Part shown: in pieces, positions 5,744-7,173 of the stretch
Numbering within the stretch: position 1 is the stretch's first letter
Layout: every line of letters starts with the position of its first letter
Source: an uncultured Nitrosomonadales bacterium
GTDB taxonomy: Bacteria > Pseudomonadota > Gammaproteobacteria > Burkholderiales > Gallionellaceae
Reading direction: 5' to 3'
DNA: 7,173 nt
Assembly (NCBI GenBank): GCA_903934275.1
Contig: CAIZNF010000262.1
Span: forward strand, 1-7,173
Made by a program: the position numbers and the translations under genes
The notes under the pieces: generated by a model
Database searches by the model: none
Told to the model about the DNA's origin: nothing
The model's input: only the letters and a program-made list of their open reading frames with translations

Positions 5744-7117
5744 ATGCGTGTCGCACTCATCGGTTCCGGGCCTGCCGGGTTTTACGCTGCGGAGGCGTTG
5801 CTCAGACGCACCGACACGGTCGTCCATGTCGACATGTTCGATCGCCTCCCCACCCCGTTCGGACTGGTGCGCGGAGGTGTCGCACCCGACCACCAGAGCA
5901 TTAAGGCGGTCACTCGCGTTTATGAAAAAACTGCCGCGCGGCCCACGTTCAGGTTTATGGGCAATGTGTGTCTCGGAAGCGATGTGACGGTGGAAGAGCT
6001 ACGCCAACACTACCACCAGATCGTTTACGCGGTGGGCAATGAAGATGACCGTCGCCTCGGTATTCCGTGCGAAGGCATAGCGCGCTGCACACCGGCGACG
6101 GTGTTTATCGGCTGGTACAACGGGCATCCAGACTACCGCCACGCCAAGATCGACCTGTCGGTGTCGCGCGTCGCGGTGGTGGGCAACGGTAATGTCGCTA
6201 TCGATGCTGCCCGGATACTATTGCGCACACCCGCCGAACTCGAAAAAACCGACGTTGCCGCACACGCGCTGGAAACGCTGCGCAACAGTAAGGTGCGTGA
6301 AGTTTATATACTCGGGCGGCGTGGGCCAATGCAGGCCTCGTTCACTCCGCCCGAACTTAAAGAATTCGGCGAGATGGAAGATGTTGATCCGATTGTCGCG
6401 CCGGAAGAGCTTGCTGGCTGCATCATCCCGGAATCCGCCGGCAATACGCAGCAGGAAAAAAACTTGAAAATACTCCAGTCTTTCGCCGCTCGGCAACCCG
6501 GCGCGCAAGCCTCGCTTAGCGAAAAAACAAAGAAACTTCACCTGCGTTTCCTCGTCTCGCCGACCGAAATAATCGCCGACGCTGACGGCAATGTGGCAGG
6601 TATAGCACTCGAAAAAAACCGCCTTGAAGTTCATCCAGACGGCACGGCCAGCGTACGCGGTACAGGTGAAATTGAAGTCCTCGAAGTCGGCATGGTGTTA
6701 CCCGCGATTGGTTTTGCCGCCAAACGGATTGCCAGTGTTCCCTACGACGAAAAGGCGCGGGTTATCGCTAATGAAGACGGGCGCGTCGTCAACCCCGCCA
6801 GCCGCAGCGTGATTGCAAACGAATATGTTGTTGGTTGGGCCCGCACCGGGCCGCAAGGGCTCATTGGCTCACACAAGGGCGCTTCTGCGCACGTGGTCGA
6901 GCACATGGTAGCCGACGGTATCGGATTAGAAGCGAGGGAGCTACCAGACCGCGATGCTATCGACTCCTTGCTGCGCCAGCGCGGTGTGCAAATCGTCTCT
7001 TTCAACGACTGGAAACAGCTTGATGACGTGGAAGTGGCGCGCGGGCAACGGCGCGGCGCGCCACGCGATAAAATTGTCGATGTCGGGGCGATGCTTGCGG
7101 TGCTTGCCCAGCGCTGA
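5744..7117 (+). CDS. fprA: Ferredoxin/adrenodoxin-type NADP+ reductase, FprA family
   Basis: This FAD protein is expected to move electrons between NADPH and a ferredoxin. The 457 residues align from end to end with mycobacterial FprA (456 residues) and mitochondrial adrenodoxin reductase, a family distinct from plant-type FNR and from thioredoxin-reductase-like FNR. Seen in order: FAD motif IGSGPAG (6-12), PTPFGLVRGGVAPDH (36-50), FVGWYN-like FIGWYNGHP (121-129), NADP-binding GNGNVAIDAARIL (147-159), GRRGPMQASFT (191-201) whose R192 and R193 match the arginines that grip the NADP 2'-phosphate in FprA, and the second FAD-contact motif GWARTGPQGLIGSHKG (364-379). I chose the ATG at 5744 because GGAGG at 5733-5737 lies six bases before it and the FAD motif then falls at the usual place; a TTG at 5726 would add six unconserved residues. 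No ferredoxin gene is adjacent in view. Confidence 0.94.
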   Translation: MRVALIGSGPAGFYAAEALLRRTDTVVHVDMFDRLPTPFGLVRGGVAPDHQSIKAVTRVYEKTAARPTFRFMGNVCLGSDVTVEELRQHYHQIVYAVGNEDDRRLGIPCEGIARCTPATVFIGWYNGHPDYRHAKIDLSVSRVAVVGNGNVAIDAARILLRTPAELEKTDVAAHALETLRNSKVREVYILGRRGPMQASFTPPELKEFGEMEDVDPIVAPEELAGCIIPESAGNTQQEKNLKILQSFAARQPGAQASLSEKTKKLHLRFLVSPTEIIADADGNVAGIALEKNRLEVHPDGTASVRGTGEIEVLEVGMVLPAIGFAAKRIASVPYDEKARVIANEDGRVVNPASRSVIANEYVVGWARTGPQGLIGSHKGASAHVVEHMVADGIGLEARELPDRDAIDSLLRQRGVQIVSFNDWKQLDDVEVARGQRRGAPRDKIVDVGAMLAVLAQR

Positions 7118-7173
7118 CATGAAAGGAATATATCCCTTTGATCCGCTTAACCGTATTTAACCTTTTGCATACC

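Noticed and set aside
7119..7160. Thirteen-codon frame (MKGIYPFDPLNRI) and an AAAGG/CCTTT inverted repeat after fprA
   Set aside because: The frame is too short to support, and the five-pair stem with an eight-base AT-rich loop is not a convincing terminator.

Overview
The window looks like ordinary chromosome from a betaproteobacterium. The proteins most resemble the Nitrosomonadales/Gallionellaceae side of that class, but this placement rests on protein style alone (the Neisseria P64k-like dihydrolipoyl dehydrogenase, the DUF4197 protein, the TrpC and ProA sequences) and was not tested by any search. No phage, CRISPR, tRNA, rRNA or defence genes are visible, and I found no convincing undescribed multi-gene system. 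The most unusual content is in the intergenic DNA.

Layout: 1-222 holds the tail of a possible unidentified plus-strand gene. 281-1069 is trpC (tryptophan synthesis) on the minus strand. 1070-1425 is the divergent trpC/proA spacer, almost filled by a repeat of inverted-pair type (1071-1366) that is itself split by a smaller palindromic MITE-like insertion (1187-1347). After that come a hairpin and a candidate extended -10 promoter for proA. 1426-2703 is proA (proline synthesis). 2704-2817 contains a second, unrelated near-perfect palindrome. 2818-4263 is lpdA (E3 of 2-oxoacid dehydrogenases), 4294-5127 a secreted DUF4197 protein, 5180-5596 a YqaA-type membrane protein, and 5744-7117 an FprA-type ferredoxin/adrenodoxin-type NADP reductase. 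The last 56 bases hold no recognisable gene.

The genes are mostly housekeeping and do not form one pathway. trpC stands alone: its 5' side is the repeat and a divergent gene, not trpD. proA lacks its partner proB, and lpdA lacks the aceE/aceF (or odh) genes it would serve. lpdA and the DUF4197 gene are only 30 bases apart and could be co-transcribed. yqaA and fprA follow on the same strand with their own short spacers. The two flavoprotein disulfide/NADP reductases are in different families and their proximity is probably coincidental.

Two points deserve a second look. First, removing 165 bases from the trpC/proA spacer restores a 33-base inverted repeat with 31 matches, so a nested insertion with a 4-7 base target duplication can be read directly. 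Second, the LPD begins with a short stretch resembling the first residues of a lipoyl domain and then passes straight into the FAD domain, as if the N-terminal lipoyl domain of P64k-type enzymes had been lost.
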